Notes: generated by a model not told the origin, from the sequence alone. A DNA stretch of 64,000 bases from Pararhizobium polonicum (GCF_001687365.1 NZ_LGLV01000013.1:186001-250000), one strand, 5' to 3'; numbered from the stretch's first letter, positions 1 through 8,953 are shown. Translations and numbers: made by a program.

Positions 1-1
1 T

Positions 2-1123
2 CTCGATCGCGACAATCGCTCGCTGCACGCCGATGCCGGTTTCCGGCTGTCGGATGTCAACCGGAAACTTGAAAAGCACGGCCTGTTCTTTCCGATCGAC
101 CTCGGCGCCGATCCGCGTCTCGGCGGCATGCTCGCCACCAATACCGGCGGATCGCGCTTCCTGAAATATGGCGACGTGCGCCGTAACACGCTGGGCATCA
201 AGGTCGTGCTGGCTGACGAGGAAGGCACGATCCTCGATCTCACCTCGGGGCTGCGCAAGAACAATACCGGCATCGACTGGAAGCAAGTCTTTATCGGCAC
301 CTCCGGTTCCTTCGGCATCATCACCGAATGCGTGCTCAATCTTGAGCCGCTTCCGAAACAGGTGGCGACCGCCTATCTGGTTCCGGCCAGCGGTGCCCAT
401 GTGATGCCGCTGCTGCGGGCCATGGAAGACAGGCTCGGCGCCTATCTCTCGGCCTTCGAAGGCATCTCGAAAAACGCCGTTTCAGCCGCGCTCGATCATG
501 TGCCGTCGCTGAAGAACCCGTTCCAGGGCGGCAATGTGCCGGATTATGTGATCCTCGCGGAAATCTCCCGCACCTGGGTGCCGCGCGAGGGCGAACAATC
601 GCTCGATGCGGTGCTGGAATCGGTGCTCGCCGAAATCTGGGAAGGTGACGATGCGACGCTTGCCGATGCCTTCGTCGGCCCGGCCCATGAAATGTGGTCG
701 CTGCGGCATGCACTGTCCGAAGGCGTCAAGCATTCCGGAAAGTTGATCGCCTTCGATCTTTCCTTCCGCAGAGGTGATATCATGGCCTTCTGCGACCGCA
801 TGAAGGCCGATATGCCGCAAGCCTTTCCGGAAGTGACGATCTGCGATTTCGGCCATATCGGCGATGGCGGCGTGCATTTCAATCTGGTGGTGCCGAAGGA
901 CAGCGCTTCGGCATCGGACAAGGCTTTCGAACAGCGGCTGCGCGACTGGGTGTTTGCCATCGCCGTTTCGGATTTCAACGGCAGCTTCAGCGCCGAACAT
1001 GCCATCGGCCGGAAAAACCAGGCCTATTACGACCTCTATACGCAACAGAAGATCAAGGACATGGCCAAGGGCCTCAAAGCCATCACCTCGCCGGGAGAGC
1101 TCGGTGCGGTGCGCTTCGGATAG
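2..1123 (+). CDS. FAD-binding 2-hydroxyacid dehydrogenase, 5' truncated (D-2-hydroxyglutarate dehydrogenase type)
   Basis: The reading frame is open from the first bases of the window, so the start lies upstream and only about 373 C-terminal residues are present. The visible part covers the end of the FAD-binding PCMH-type domain (GTSGSFGIITE) and the C-terminal FAD-oxidase domain. It carries the GHIGDGGVHFN and SAEHAIGRKNQ signatures that hold metal and substrate in the GlcD/D-2-hydroxyglutarate dehydrogenase family. These cytosolic flavoenzymes oxidise D-2-hydroxyacids and pass electrons to a quinone or ETF. It lies 33 bp upstream of an ALDH7-type dehydrogenase, followed by an aminotransferase. 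That neighbourhood fits the lysine route in which 2-oxoadipate becomes D-2-hydroxyglutarate and then 2-oxoglutarate; this substrate is an inference. Glycolate or D-lactate oxidation is the alternative. Confidence 0.85.
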   Translation, partial: LDRDNRSLHADAGFRLSDVNRKLEKHGLFFPIDLGADPRLGGMLATNTGGSRFLKYGDVRRNTLGIKVVLADEEGTILDLTSGLRKNNTGIDWKQVFIGTSGSFGIITECVLNLEPLPKQVATAYLVPASGAHVMPLLRAMEDRLGAYLSAFEGISKNAVSAALDHVPSLKNPFQGGNVPDYVILAEISRTWVPREGEQSLDAVLESVLAEIWEGDDATLADAFVGPAHEMWSLRHALSEGVKHSGKLIAFDLSFRRGDIMAFCDRMKADMPQAFPEVTICDFGHIGDGGVHFNLVVPKDSASASDKAFEQRLRDWVFAIAVSDFNGSFSAEHAIGRKNQAYYDLYTQQKIKDMAKGLKAITSPGELGAVRFG

Positions 1124-1156
1124 TCCTTCGACCAGGAAAACGGGAGTTTGCTCATC

Positions 1157-2689
1157 ATGAACATTGCAACGAAGACGGTGAATGTCGTTCAGGAAACGGC
1201 CGCTCTTCTGGAGAAGCTCGGCGTCTCCAGGGATCTCTACACGGGCGGCGACATGGCCTCCTTCTCGCCGGTGACGGGCGAACAGATCGCCAGCCTGAAG
1301 ACGGTAACGGCTGCTGAAGCCGCAGCAAAGATTGAAAAGGCCGACGCGGCGTTTCGCACTTGGCGTCTGGTGCCGGCGCCGAAGCGCGGCGAACTGATCC
1401 GCCTGCTCGGCGAGGAACTGCGCGCCAGCAAGGCCGATCTCGGCCGTCTCGTTTCGATCGAGGCCGGCAAGATCACCTCCGAAGGCCTCGGCGAAGTCCA
1501 GGAAATGATCGACATCTGCGATTTCGCCGTCGGTCTTTCCCGTCAGCTCTATGGTCTGACCATCGCCACCGAGCGTCCCGGCCACCGCATGATGGAAACC
1601 TGGCATCCGCTCGGCGTCATAGGTGTCATCTCCGCCTTCAATTTCCCGGTCGCCGTCTGGTCATGGAACACGGCGCTGGCGCTGGTCTGCGGCAATGCCG
1701 TCGTCTGGAAGCCGTCGGAAAAGACACCGCTGACCGCACTTGCATCGCAGGCTATCCTTGATCGCGCCATCGCCCGCTTCGGCGATGCGCCGGAAGGCCT
1801 GACACAGGTTCTGATCGGCGACCGCACTATCGGCGAAGTGCTGGTCGATCATCCGAAGGTACCGCTGGTTTCGGCCACCGGCTCGACCCGCATGGGCCGC
1901 GATGTCGGTCCGCGCCTTGCCAAGCGTTTCGCCCGCGCCATCCTCGAACTTGGCGGCAACAATGGCGGCATCGTTTGCCCCTCGGCCGATCTCGACATGG
2001 CGCTGCGCGCAATTGCTTTTGGTGCGATGGGCACGGCCGGCCAGCGCTGCACGACGCTGCGCCGCCTGTTCGTCCACGAAAGCGTCTACGATCAACTCGT
2101 TCCGCGCCTGAAGAAGGCCTATTCGAGCGTTTCGGTCGGCAACCCGCTGGAATCGGCTGCCCTCGTCGGCCCGCTGGTCGACAAGCCGGCTTTCGACAAC
2201 ATGCAGAAGGCGCTTGCCGAGGCGAAGGCCCATGGTGGCTCGATCACTGGCGGCGAACGCGTCGATCTCGGCCATGCCAACAGCTACTACGTCAAGCCGG
2301 CCCTGGTCGAAATGCCGAAGCAGGCTGGCCCGGTTGCCGAAGAAACCTTCGCACCGATCCTCTATGTCATGAAATACAGCGACTTCGACGCGGCTCTTGC
2401 CGATCACAATGCTGTCGGTGCCGGCCTGTCCTCGTCGATCTTCACGCTCGACCTGCAGGAAGCCGAGCGCTTCCTGTCGCCGGATGGTTCCGACTGCGGC
2501 ATCGCCAACGTCAATATCGGCACATCCGGTGCTGAAATCGGCGGCGCGTTCGGCGGCGAGAAGGAAACCGGCGGCGGCCGCGAATCCGGCTCGGACGCAT
2601 GGCGCGCCTACATGCGCCGCGCCACCAACACGATCAACTATTCGAAGGCCCTGCCGCTGGCACAGGGCGTGTCGTTTGATATCGAATAA
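1157..2689 (+). CDS. amaB: ALDH7-family aldehyde dehydrogenase (L-piperidine-6-carboxylate / 2-aminoadipate semialdehyde dehydrogenase)
   Basis: A 510-residue NAD-dependent aldehyde dehydrogenase. The active-site glutamate is about residue 264 in ELGGNNGG and the catalytic cysteine about residue 298 in GQRCTTLRR. The NN-GG variant of the glutamate motif and the N-terminal region are typical of the ALDH7 (antiquitin/AmaB) branch, which oxidises 2-aminoadipate semialdehyde or its cyclic imine to 2-aminoadipate in lysine catabolism. A TTG nine bases upstream is in frame, but the GGGAG ribosome-binding site at 1142-1146 sits about 10 bases before the ATG at 1157, so that ATG is preferred. The gene lies between a D-2-hydroxyglutarate dehydrogenase-like gene and a class I aminotransferase on the same strand, consistent with one operon. 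ALDH7 assignment is firm; exact substrate is inferred. Confidence 0.88.
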   Translation: MNIATKTVNVVQETAALLEKLGVSRDLYTGGDMASFSPVTGEQIASLKTVTAAEAAAKIEKADAAFRTWRLVPAPKRGELIRLLGEELRASKADLGRLVSIEAGKITSEGLGEVQEMIDICDFAVGLSRQLYGLTIATERPGHRMMETWHPLGVIGVISAFNFPVAVWSWNTALALVCGNAVVWKPSEKTPLTALASQAILDRAIARFGDAPEGLTQVLIGDRTIGEVLVDHPKVPLVSATGSTRMGRDVGPRLAKRFARAILELGGNNGGIVCPSADLDMALRAIAFGAMGTAGQRCTTLRRLFVHESVYDQLVPRLKKAYSSVSVGNPLESAALVGPLVDKPAFDNMQKALAEAKAHGGSITGGERVDLGHANSYYVKPALVEMPKQAGPVAEETFAPILYVMKYSDFDAALADHNAVGAGLSSSIFTLDLQEAERFLSPDGSDCGIANVNIGTSGAEIGGAFGGEKETGGGRESGSDAWRAYMRRATNTINYSKALPLAQGVSFDIE

Positions 2690-2717
2690 GATTGGCGACA
2701 TCGAATAAGGATCGGTC

Positions 2718-3950
2718 ATGACCATCAACACCAAGGTCGAGGAGGCGGGCTTTGCGCCCGCCTCGCGGATTTCCACGATCGGCGTTTCGGAAATCCTGAA
2801 GATCGGCGCCCGGGCGCAAGCCATGAAGCGCGACGGCAAGCCGGTGATCATTCTGGGCGCCGGCGAGCCGGATTTCGATACGCCGGATCACGTCAAGCAG
2901 GCCGCATGCGATGCCATCCGGAGCGGCAAGACGAAATATACCGCGCTCGACGGTACACCGGAGCTGAAACAGGCTATCCGGGATAAGTTCGCCAGAGAAA
3001 ACGGCGTCTCGTATGAACTTGACGAAATCACCGTGGCCACCGGCGCCAAGCAGATCCTCTTCAACGCCATGATGGCGACGCTGAACCGCGGCGACGAAGT
3101 GATCATCCCGACACCGTACTGGACGTCCTATTCGGATATCGTCGAGATCGCCGAGGGCAAGCCTGTCCTGATTGCCTGTGATGCGCAGGCCGGTTTCCGG
3201 CTGAAGGCCGAACAGCTCGAAGCGGCGATCACCCCGAAAACCCGCTGGGTGATGCTGAATTCGCCGTCCAACCCTTCAGGCGCCGCCTACAGTGCAGGCG
3301 ACTATCGCCCATTGCTCGACGTGCTTTTGAAACATCCGCATGTCTGGCTGCTGGTCGACGACATGTATGAGCACATCGTCTATGACGATTTCCAGTTCGT
3401 CACCCCGGCAGCGCTTGAACCAGTGCTGAAAAGCCGGACGCTCACCGTCAACGGTGTGTCGAAGGCCTATGCCATGACCGGCTGGCGCATCGGCTATGCC
3501 GGCGGCCCGCGCGATCTCATCAAGGCGATGGCTGTGGTGCAGAGCCAGGCAACCTCCTGCCCCTCCTCGATCAGCCAGGCGGCTTCTGTTGCAGCGCTGA
3601 ACGGCCCGCAGGAATTCCTGAAGGAACGCACCGAAAGCTTCCAGCGCCGCCGCGATCTGGTGGTCTCCGCCCTCAATGCCATCGAAGGGCTGGATTGCCG
3701 CACGCCGGAAGGCGCCTTCTACACCTTCTCCGGCTGTGCCGGGATGCTCGGCAAGATGACGCCCGGCGGCAAGCGGATCGAGACCGATACGGACTTCTGT
3801 GCCTATCTGCTTGATGACGCCCATGCCGCCGTCGTGCCCGGCTCCGCCTTCGGCCTGTCGCCGTTCTTTCGCATCTCCTATGCGACCTCGGAAGCGGAAC
3901 TGCGCGAAGCGCTCACGCGGATTGCAAAAGCCTGCGCAGCCTTGCGCTAA
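2718..3950 (+). CDS. PLP-dependent class I aminotransferase (aspartate/2-aminoadipate type)
   Basis: A 410-residue fold-type I aminotransferase of the AspB group. Visible hallmarks are the substrate-loop NSPSNPSGA, the DDMYEHIVYD segment, and the PLP-binding lysine at about residue 249 in SKAYAMTGWRIGYAGGP. Its length fits the family. A Shine-Dalgarno AAGGA lies 7 bases before the ATG, and the gene follows the ALDH7 gene by 28 bp, so co-transcription is likely. Placed after AmaB, it could convert 2-aminoadipate to 2-oxoadipate in lysine breakdown. The sequence alone would equally allow an aspartate or aromatic aminotransferase. The next gene, a P450, is separated by about 160 bp and looks like a new unit. 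Confidence 0.85.
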   Translation: MTINTKVEEAGFAPASRISTIGVSEILKIGARAQAMKRDGKPVIILGAGEPDFDTPDHVKQAACDAIRSGKTKYTALDGTPELKQAIRDKFARENGVSYELDEITVATGAKQILFNAMMATLNRGDEVIIPTPYWTSYSDIVEIAEGKPVLIACDAQAGFRLKAEQLEAAITPKTRWVMLNSPSNPSGAAYSAGDYRPLLDVLLKHPHVWLLVDDMYEHIVYDDFQFVTPAALEPVLKSRTLTVNGVSKAYAMTGWRIGYAGGPRDLIKAMAVVQSQATSCPSSISQAASVAALNGPQEFLKERTESFQRRRDLVVSALNAIEGLDCRTPEGAFYTFSGCAGMLGKMTPGGKRIETDTDFCAYLLDDAHAAVVPGSAFGLSPFFRISYATSEAELREALTRIAKACAALR

Positions 3951-4111
3951 ACTCTGCTTCACGGCTGCGATATTGCGCGTGGCCGTGAGCCCCTTTCCCA
4001 CGACACGGTGGACTTCGAAAGCGTTTTGCGCCACACGCATTTGCTGCTATCCGATACGTCTTCGACGGGCGACGCGCCGTGCGCGACCGGAAATACAGGG
4101 GCAGCCGGAGC

Positions 4112-5530
4112 ATGTTTTCCCGTTTAAGGCGATCGACGGATATTGTTGAAAAACGCGGGAAGCGCTCTCTCGAGCCCGCGCATGCCGCCTATTACAAGGG
4201 CAAGCCGGGACAGTCGCTGAACCTCATTCTGCAGGCGCGCCACGATTTTCTGTCGGTCTGGCGCAAGGGCGACTACACCGACCGGGTCACCTCGATGAAG
4301 GTATTCGGCCGCCAGATCGTCACCGTCAACTCGCCGGATGCCATCCGCTATGTTGTTGCCAAGCGACACGAGAATTTCGAACGCAAGACGCCGCAGATGC
4401 GCCGCGCGCTGGAATTCCTGCTGGGCGACGGGCTGTTCATTTCCGATGGCGAGACCTGGAAGCAGCGCCGGCCGCTGGTCAACGACATCGTTCACAAGAA
4501 TCGCCTGCCGACCTTCGGCAAGATCATGGAAAACACGTCGAGCGAGCTGGTGCAGCGCTGGAGCGCCTTGCCTGATGGCGCACCCGTGAACGCGCTCTAC
4601 GAGATGGCCGGATTGACCGCGGAGATCATTGCCCGCAGCGTCTTCGGCAACGATCTCGGCGAGGAGGCGGCCAATGCCGTCACCGAAGGTTTCGAAAGCT
4701 ATCAGTCGCTGATCGATTCCATCAATATCGGCTATTTCCTCGGCTTCGACGAGGGCCTGCCGGTGCTGCGGACGCCGAAGCTGCGCCGGTCTGTTTCCCG
4801 GATTCACCAGATCATCGACAAGGTAGTCGAAGACCATCTGGCCGGGCGTGGCGACGACAATTCGATGGTCGAGCTTCTGGTGCGGCGGCAGAAGCGTAAT
4901 CCGGAGTTGAAGCTCGACGTGGTGGCGCTGCGCAACGAGGCGGCGACGATCTTCATGGCCGGCCACGAGACGACGGCGGCGACGCTGACCTGGGCCTGGT
5001 ACCTGCTGTCACGGGCGCAATGGATCGAAAAGTCGTTGCACGAGGAAATTGCCCGCGTCTGTGGCGACCGCGTGCCGACGCTTGATGATATCCCGCAGCT
5101 GGAATGGTGCCGGGCCATTATCGAGGAAACGCTCAGGCTCTATCCGCCGGTGCCGATCCTCGCCCGCCAGGCCAAGGAAGCCGACCGGATCGGCGATATC
5201 GACGTCAAGCCGGCCTCACTGATCCTGATCGTGCCGTGGCTGCTGCACCGGACGGAAGCCTTCTTCAAGGATGCGCATCTGTTCAAGCCCGAGCGCTTCC
5301 TGAATGGGCAGAAGCCCATTCCCTATAGCTACATTCCCTTCGCCAGCGGCCCTCGCGTCTGCCCTGGCCTGCAATTCGGCCTTAACGAGGCGATCCTGTG
5401 CCTGGCGGTCCTTGCCCAGCGGTTCAAGGTACGGGTGGCAGAGGACGCCAAGGTCGAGCCGCAATGCCGCCTGACGCTGCGGCCGCGCGGCGGGCTGCCG
5501 GTGACGCTGCACCGGCGAGAGAGAGCATAG
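4112..5530 (+). CDS. Cytochrome P450
   Basis: A 472-residue soluble cytochrome P450. The oxygen-activating I-helix motif is FMAGHETTAATLTW, the K-helix ExxR is in EETLRLYPPVP, and the heme-ligating cysteine is about residue 417 in PFASGPRVCPG, matching the FxxGxRxCxG signature. A GTG at 4079 is in frame, but AGGGG at 4097-4101 is well spaced for the ATG at 4112. The ETLRLYPP form resembles bacterial class-E-like P450s such as the CYP102 heme domain and fatty-acid hydroxylases. No ferredoxin or reductase gene is adjacent, so redox partners must be encoded elsewhere. Only six bases separate it from a lipid acyltransferase gene, which suggests a lipid or fatty-acyl substrate; that is inference. 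Confidence 0.93.
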   Translation: MFSRLRRSTDIVEKRGKRSLEPAHAAYYKGKPGQSLNLILQARHDFLSVWRKGDYTDRVTSMKVFGRQIVTVNSPDAIRYVVAKRHENFERKTPQMRRALEFLLGDGLFISDGETWKQRRPLVNDIVHKNRLPTFGKIMENTSSELVQRWSALPDGAPVNALYEMAGLTAEIIARSVFGNDLGEEAANAVTEGFESYQSLIDSINIGYFLGFDEGLPVLRTPKLRRSVSRIHQIIDKVVEDHLAGRGDDNSMVELLVRRQKRNPELKLDVVALRNEAATIFMAGHETTAATLTWAWYLLSRAQWIEKSLHEEIARVCGDRVPTLDDIPQLEWCRAIIEETLRLYPPVPILARQAKEADRIGDIDVKPASLILIVPWLLHRTEAFFKDAHLFKPERFLNGQKPIPYSYIPFASGPRVCPGLQFGLNEAILCLAVLAQRFKVRVAEDAKVEPQCRLTLRPRGGLPVTLHRRERA

Positions 5531-5536
5531 TTCGCG

Positions 5537-6526
5537 ATGGCAAAGCCGCTCAGCAACGCAAAAAGCGGACCGGCGAAACGGTCCGCCTGGGTCTACCGCG
5601 CTCCAGCCGCGCCGCCGCTGAGCGATCTCTTCAAAGACGCGGAACGACGCAGAACGGCCTTTCGCTATCATGTGACCGGCAATCTCAAGAACCTGCTCGA
5701 CCTGGCGGTTCATTTCGGATTGAAAGCTGTTCCTGCAAGCCTCTGCTCGGCGGCGGGCGCCCGGCTTGGCACCTTCGTCATCCCGCGCTGGCATCGGTCT
5801 TCCGTGAAGAAGGCGCAGAAGAACCTGAAACGGCTTTTGCCGGACGCGACCGAGGAAGAGCGCGACCGGGTTCTCAAGCGGAGCTGGCAAAACCAGGGCC
5901 GCATCATGACGGAGTTTTCGATCGTTGGGCGCCTTGCGCGCCGTGCTGTCTGGCACGGCCTGCATCATTTTACCGAAGCCTATGCGAGGGGCCCGGTGAT
6001 CGTTGTCTGCATGCATCTCGGGAACTGGGAGATATTTGCCCCCAAACTGGTGGAGCTTGGGCTCGCACCGTCAGCCAATTACACACCACCGGCCGGTAGG
6101 GCGCGGGCATGGATCGCGAGGCGTGTCCGGCGCAAGCTCGGATATGGCCTGCTGCCACCAGGCAAGGACGGGGTACGGCCGGCGCTGAACATATTGAAGG
6201 AAGGCGGCGCAATCTCGGTCTTTTGCGACGAAGGTTTCGCGGGCAAGATTCGCGGCCCCTTTTTCGATCGCCCGCCGCAACTGGAGGGCAACCTTGCGGT
6301 CGTTGTCCGGCTGGCGCGGTTGACGCAGGCAACCATCTGTCCCTGCTATGTCCTGCGGAGCAACGGGACGTCTTTTGAAGGCTTTACATTGGAGCCAATC
6401 GTTCTGCCTCCGGAAGACAAGCCGGGCGAGCGGTTGATGGACGATGTGGTGCTGCTGAATTCGGTCATCGAGCCGGTCATTCGTGCCCATCTCGACCAGT
6501 GGTATTTTCTCGACAACGCACTCTGA
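5537..6526 (+). CDS. LpxL/HtrB-like lysophospholipid or lipid A acyltransferase family protein
   Basis: A 329-residue protein with the acyltransferase signature CMHLGNWEIFAPKL, the H-x4-E catalytic pair of the LpxL/HtrB superfamily, followed by an FCDEGFAGKIRGPFFDRPP segment like the one that places the acceptor phosphate. A hydrophobic N-terminal stretch at about residues 50-75 probably anchors it to the inner membrane face. The family transfers acyl chains to lipid A precursors or related lipids. It begins 6 bp after the P450 stop, so the two are almost certainly one operon and may modify the same lipid. It ends 3 bp before the convergent phnN gene. The acceptor is not predictable here; a secondary lipid A acyltransferase is unlikely to be paired with a P450. 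Confidence 0.78.
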   Translation: MAKPLSNAKSGPAKRSAWVYRAPAAPPLSDLFKDAERRRTAFRYHVTGNLKNLLDLAVHFGLKAVPASLCSAAGARLGTFVIPRWHRSSVKKAQKNLKRLLPDATEEERDRVLKRSWQNQGRIMTEFSIVGRLARRAVWHGLHHFTEAYARGPVIVVCMHLGNWEIFAPKLVELGLAPSANYTPPAGRARAWIARRVRRKLGYGLLPPGKDGVRPALNILKEGGAISVFCDEGFAGKIRGPFFDRPPQLEGNLAVVVRLARLTQATICPCYVLRSNGTSFEGFTLEPIVLPPEDKPGERLMDDVVLLNSVIEPVIRAHLDQWYFLDNAL

Positions 6527-6529
6527 TGT

Positions 6530-7105
6530 CTACGTTGCGGAACCGTGCAGTCCCGCGACCAGCGCTGCAAAGCGTGAACCGGCGATGTCCAGCGGGCCGC
6601 TATTGTCGATCGTGGTCACATCCGGCTCGTCAAAAATATCCGGCACCTGCCGCTGCAGCCGGTTGAGAATATCCTGTTCGCTCTCGCGGCCGCGTGCGAC
6701 CAGACGGCTGGCGAGAACCTGCGGCGAGGCGGTGATGTTGACCACCGCCACCCGTGGAAAGGCCTGCCGGAACTGACCGAGCGCCGCCCGGCTGCCGTTG
6801 GCGATCAGGATCCGGCCGGCGCGCACCCGCTCCAGCGCCTGTTTGGGGATTCCGTATTTCAGCCCGTGCGCCTGCCAGGCGACGGCGAATTCTCCTGCCG
6901 ATAGCCGGCTGTCGAAGACCTCGCCGGAAATGCTCTCATGATCCTCGCCGCCGGCATCGGACGGCCGGGTGATGACCCTGCGGACGAAATCGATATCCTC
7001 GCGGCCGGCAAAATGCTGCGCCACGAAACCGATGACGCTGTCCTTGCCGGCGCCGCTGGGGCCGACCACCACGACGATCGCGCCCGTCTGACCTTGCCCG
7101 TTCAT
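6530..7105 (-). CDS. phnN: Ribose 1,5-bisphosphate phosphokinase PhnN
   Basis: A 191-residue guanylate-kinase-like P-loop protein with Walker A GPSGAGKDS near the N terminus and the arginine-rich RRVITRPSDAGGEDHESI segment typical of PhnN. It phosphorylates ribose 1,5-bisphosphate to PRPP, the last step recycling the ribose carrier released by C-P lyase. Its ATG shares one base with the stop of phnM, so it is translationally coupled and is the last gene of the phnC-to-phnN unit. It converges with the acyltransferase gene with a 3-bp gap and no obvious hairpin between them. Family assignment is secure from length, motifs and context. Confidence 0.93.
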   Translation of the reverse strand: MNGQGQTGAIVVVVGPSGAGKDSVIGFVAQHFAGREDIDFVRRVITRPSDAGGEDHESISGEVFDSRLSAGEFAVAWQAHGLKYGIPKQALERVRAGRILIANGSRAALGQFRQAFPRVAVVNITASPQVLASRLVARGRESEQDILNRLQRQVPDIFDEPDVTTIDNSGPLDIAGSRFAALVAGLHGSAT

Positions 7106-8244
7106 CAGGCGACCCGCTTGCCTTCGCGCCAGACGGAACGGACGACCGGGATGCCGTCATGGCGCTGGACGCGAACGATATCGGCGCGCAGGCCCGTGGC
7201 GATCCGGCCGCGATCGGTGAGGCCGACCGTGCGTGCAGGGGTAGCTGTGACCATGGCGAGCGCCTGCGGCAGGCTGACGGTTTCCAGCTCGTCCGACAGG
7301 ACGAAGGGGGCATGGATCAGGCTGAACGGAACGTAGTCGGAGGACAGCACGTCGAGCACACCGCGTTCGGCAAGGTCGCGGGCCGCGATGTTGCCGGAAT
7401 GCGACTTGCCGCGCACGATATTGGGCGCCCCCATCAGCACGCTCAAGCCGGCCGCATGCGAGGCTTCCGCCGCCTCGAAGCTGGTCGGGAATTCCGCAAG
7501 CCGGATGCCGAAGCCGACCGATTCCTCGACATGGGCGATGGTTGCATCGTCATGGCTGGCAATGGTGATGCCGCGCTCGGCGCAGGCTTTGGCGATCTCG
7601 GTGCGATGCGGGGCGGCATATTTGGCGGACAGCGCCTGCTGGCGGGCACAGAACGCCGCGAAGGCCGCATCGGAAAGGCCGCGCTTGTTCTTGTAGTAGA
7701 GTGTGTACTGCTCCATCGTCTGGAACTGGCGCTGACCCGGCGCGTGGTCCATCAGCGAGACGAGGCCGACCTGCGGATCGTTCTCGAATTCCTCAAAATG
7801 CGCGAGCACGTTGTCGGTCGAGACTTCGCAGCGCAGATGGATGCGGTGATCGGCGCGCAGGCGGTTTTCCTTGGCCGCCTGGGCCAGGGCATTTGCCATG
7901 TCGCGCATTTCGCCCTGCTCGAAACCGCCGTCCTCGTCGGAGCCCATGCGCAGGCAGTCGAACACCGTGGTGATGCCTGACGTGACGACCTGTGCGTCAT
8001 GCGCCTGGATCGCCGCCATCTTCAACCAGCGCACGCCGGGGCGCGGCGAATAGTGGGCTTCCAGATGGTCGGTGTGCAGTTCGATCAAGCCGGCGATCAG
8101 GTAGTCGCCCTCGAAATCCTCGCCGGTGCGGCTGGCGCCTTGCGAGATGTCGGCGATCTTGCCGTCGCGGATCAGCACAGAGCCATCGAGAATCTGGTCC
8201 TCAAGGACGATACGGGCATTGGAGAGAACGGTTTCAGCAGTCAT
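7105..8244 (-). CDS. phnM: Alpha-D-ribose 1-methylphosphonate 5-triphosphate diphosphatase PhnM
   Basis: A 379-residue amidohydrolase-superfamily protein. The metal site signature is ELHTDHLEAH near residue 60, followed by an ASHDDATIAHV strand and a SSDYVP motif in the C-terminal half, as in PhnM. It removes pyrophosphate from 5-triphosphoribosyl 1-methylphosphonate, making the substrate for PhnJ. The open frame extends 31 codons further upstream, but those codons overlap the DUF1045 gene. The ATG at 8244 gives the normal PhnM length and follows the DUF1045 stop by one base. It overlaps phnN by one base. Unlike in E. coli, it is grouped with the transporter genes rather than next to phnL. 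Confidence 0.95.
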   Translation of the reverse strand: MTAETVLSNARIVLEDQILDGSVLIRDGKIADISQGASRTGEDFEGDYLIAGLIELHTDHLEAHYSPRPGVRWLKMAAIQAHDAQVVTSGITTVFDCLRMGSDEDGGFEQGEMRDMANALAQAAKENRLRADHRIHLRCEVSTDNVLAHFEEFENDPQVGLVSLMDHAPGQRQFQTMEQYTLYYKNKRGLSDAAFAAFCARQQALSAKYAAPHRTEIAKACAERGITIASHDDATIAHVEESVGFGIRLAEFPTSFEAAEASHAAGLSVLMGAPNIVRGKSHSGNIAARDLAERGVLDVLSSDYVPFSLIHAPFVLSDELETVSLPQALAMVTATPARTVGLTDRGRIATGLRADIVRVQRHDGIPVVRSVWREGKRVA

Positions 8245-8245
8245 G

Positions 8246-8953
8246 TCAGGCCATCTTTCGTTTGGACGTGCCGCCCAGCGGCAAAAGCGAGTGAACGGTA
8301 AACGGAGCGCCGCGTGCAGGCTCGACGAACAGGGCAAGCGAGGTCACGGTCATCGGCTTGCCGATGAAGGGCGCGAAGGCCTTCTCCAGCAAGGCCCTCA
8401 TCGCAGGCTGCCGTTCTGCCGGCACCGGCCCGGTAAGCGTCATATGGAAGCGAAAGCTCTCGAAAACATAAGGATATCCCCATTCGAAGAGGTTTCTCCG
8501 CATCCGATCGCCGAGCTGTTCCGGCTTGCGGCGCGCGATATCGGGCTCGGACAAAGGCGCCCGGAACGGTGAGAACCACCGCACGGCTTCGTCGGCCAGA
8601 TCCTGCAATGGCGCACATGCGCTGGCGGGCACAAGCGCGAAGAACGGCCCCAATTGGCCGAGAACCATTTCCGGAATCTCGAAGGAACTGCGCGTATCGG
8701 AAAACGTATCGAACGCATCGAGAAGCTGTGCTTCAGTCATGCCGGGGGCAAGCTCGAACGGTGCCTTCAGCGTTCCGTGAAAGCCGTATCGGCGTGGGTC
8801 GGCGGTCAGGGCCGCCAGCTCCGCGGCAGTGAAATCGCCCGCAGGCTCGAGGTTTCGGGTCTTGCCGGTGAACGGATTGCTGCCAAGCCAGCGCTCCGCC
8901 GCAGCCGTGAGCGGGGCGTCTTCATCGGGCGAAATATAGAATGCGTAGCGCAC
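8246..8953 (-). CDS. DUF1045 2H phosphoesterase-like protein of phosphonate metabolism
   Basis: A 235-residue protein of the DUF1045 family regularly found in alphaproteobacterial phn clusters. Two HxT motifs, one at residues 59-61 in YGFHGTLKAPF and one at residues 170-172 in FRFHMTLTGP, form the pattern of the 2H phosphoesterase fold, whose members open cyclic phosphodiesters. It lies between phnE2 and phnM with only one base before phnM. The cluster here has no phnP (metallo-beta-lactamase-fold cyclic phosphodiesterase) and no phnO. A role in hydrolysing the 5-phosphoribosyl 1,2-cyclic phosphate made by PhnJ is therefore attractive, but it is an inference not shown by the sequence. Confidence 0.85.
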   Translation of the reverse strand: MRYAFYISPDEDAPLTAAAERWLGSNPFTGKTRNLEPAGDFTAAELAALTADPRRYGFHGTLKAPFELAPGMTEAQLLDAFDTFSDTRSSFEIPEMVLGQLGPFFALVPASACAPLQDLADEAVRWFSPFRAPLSEPDIARRKPEQLGDRMRRNLFEWGYPYVFESFRFHMTLTGPVPAERQPAMRALLEKAFAPFIGKPMTVTSLALFVEPARGAPFTVHSLLPLGGTSKRKMA

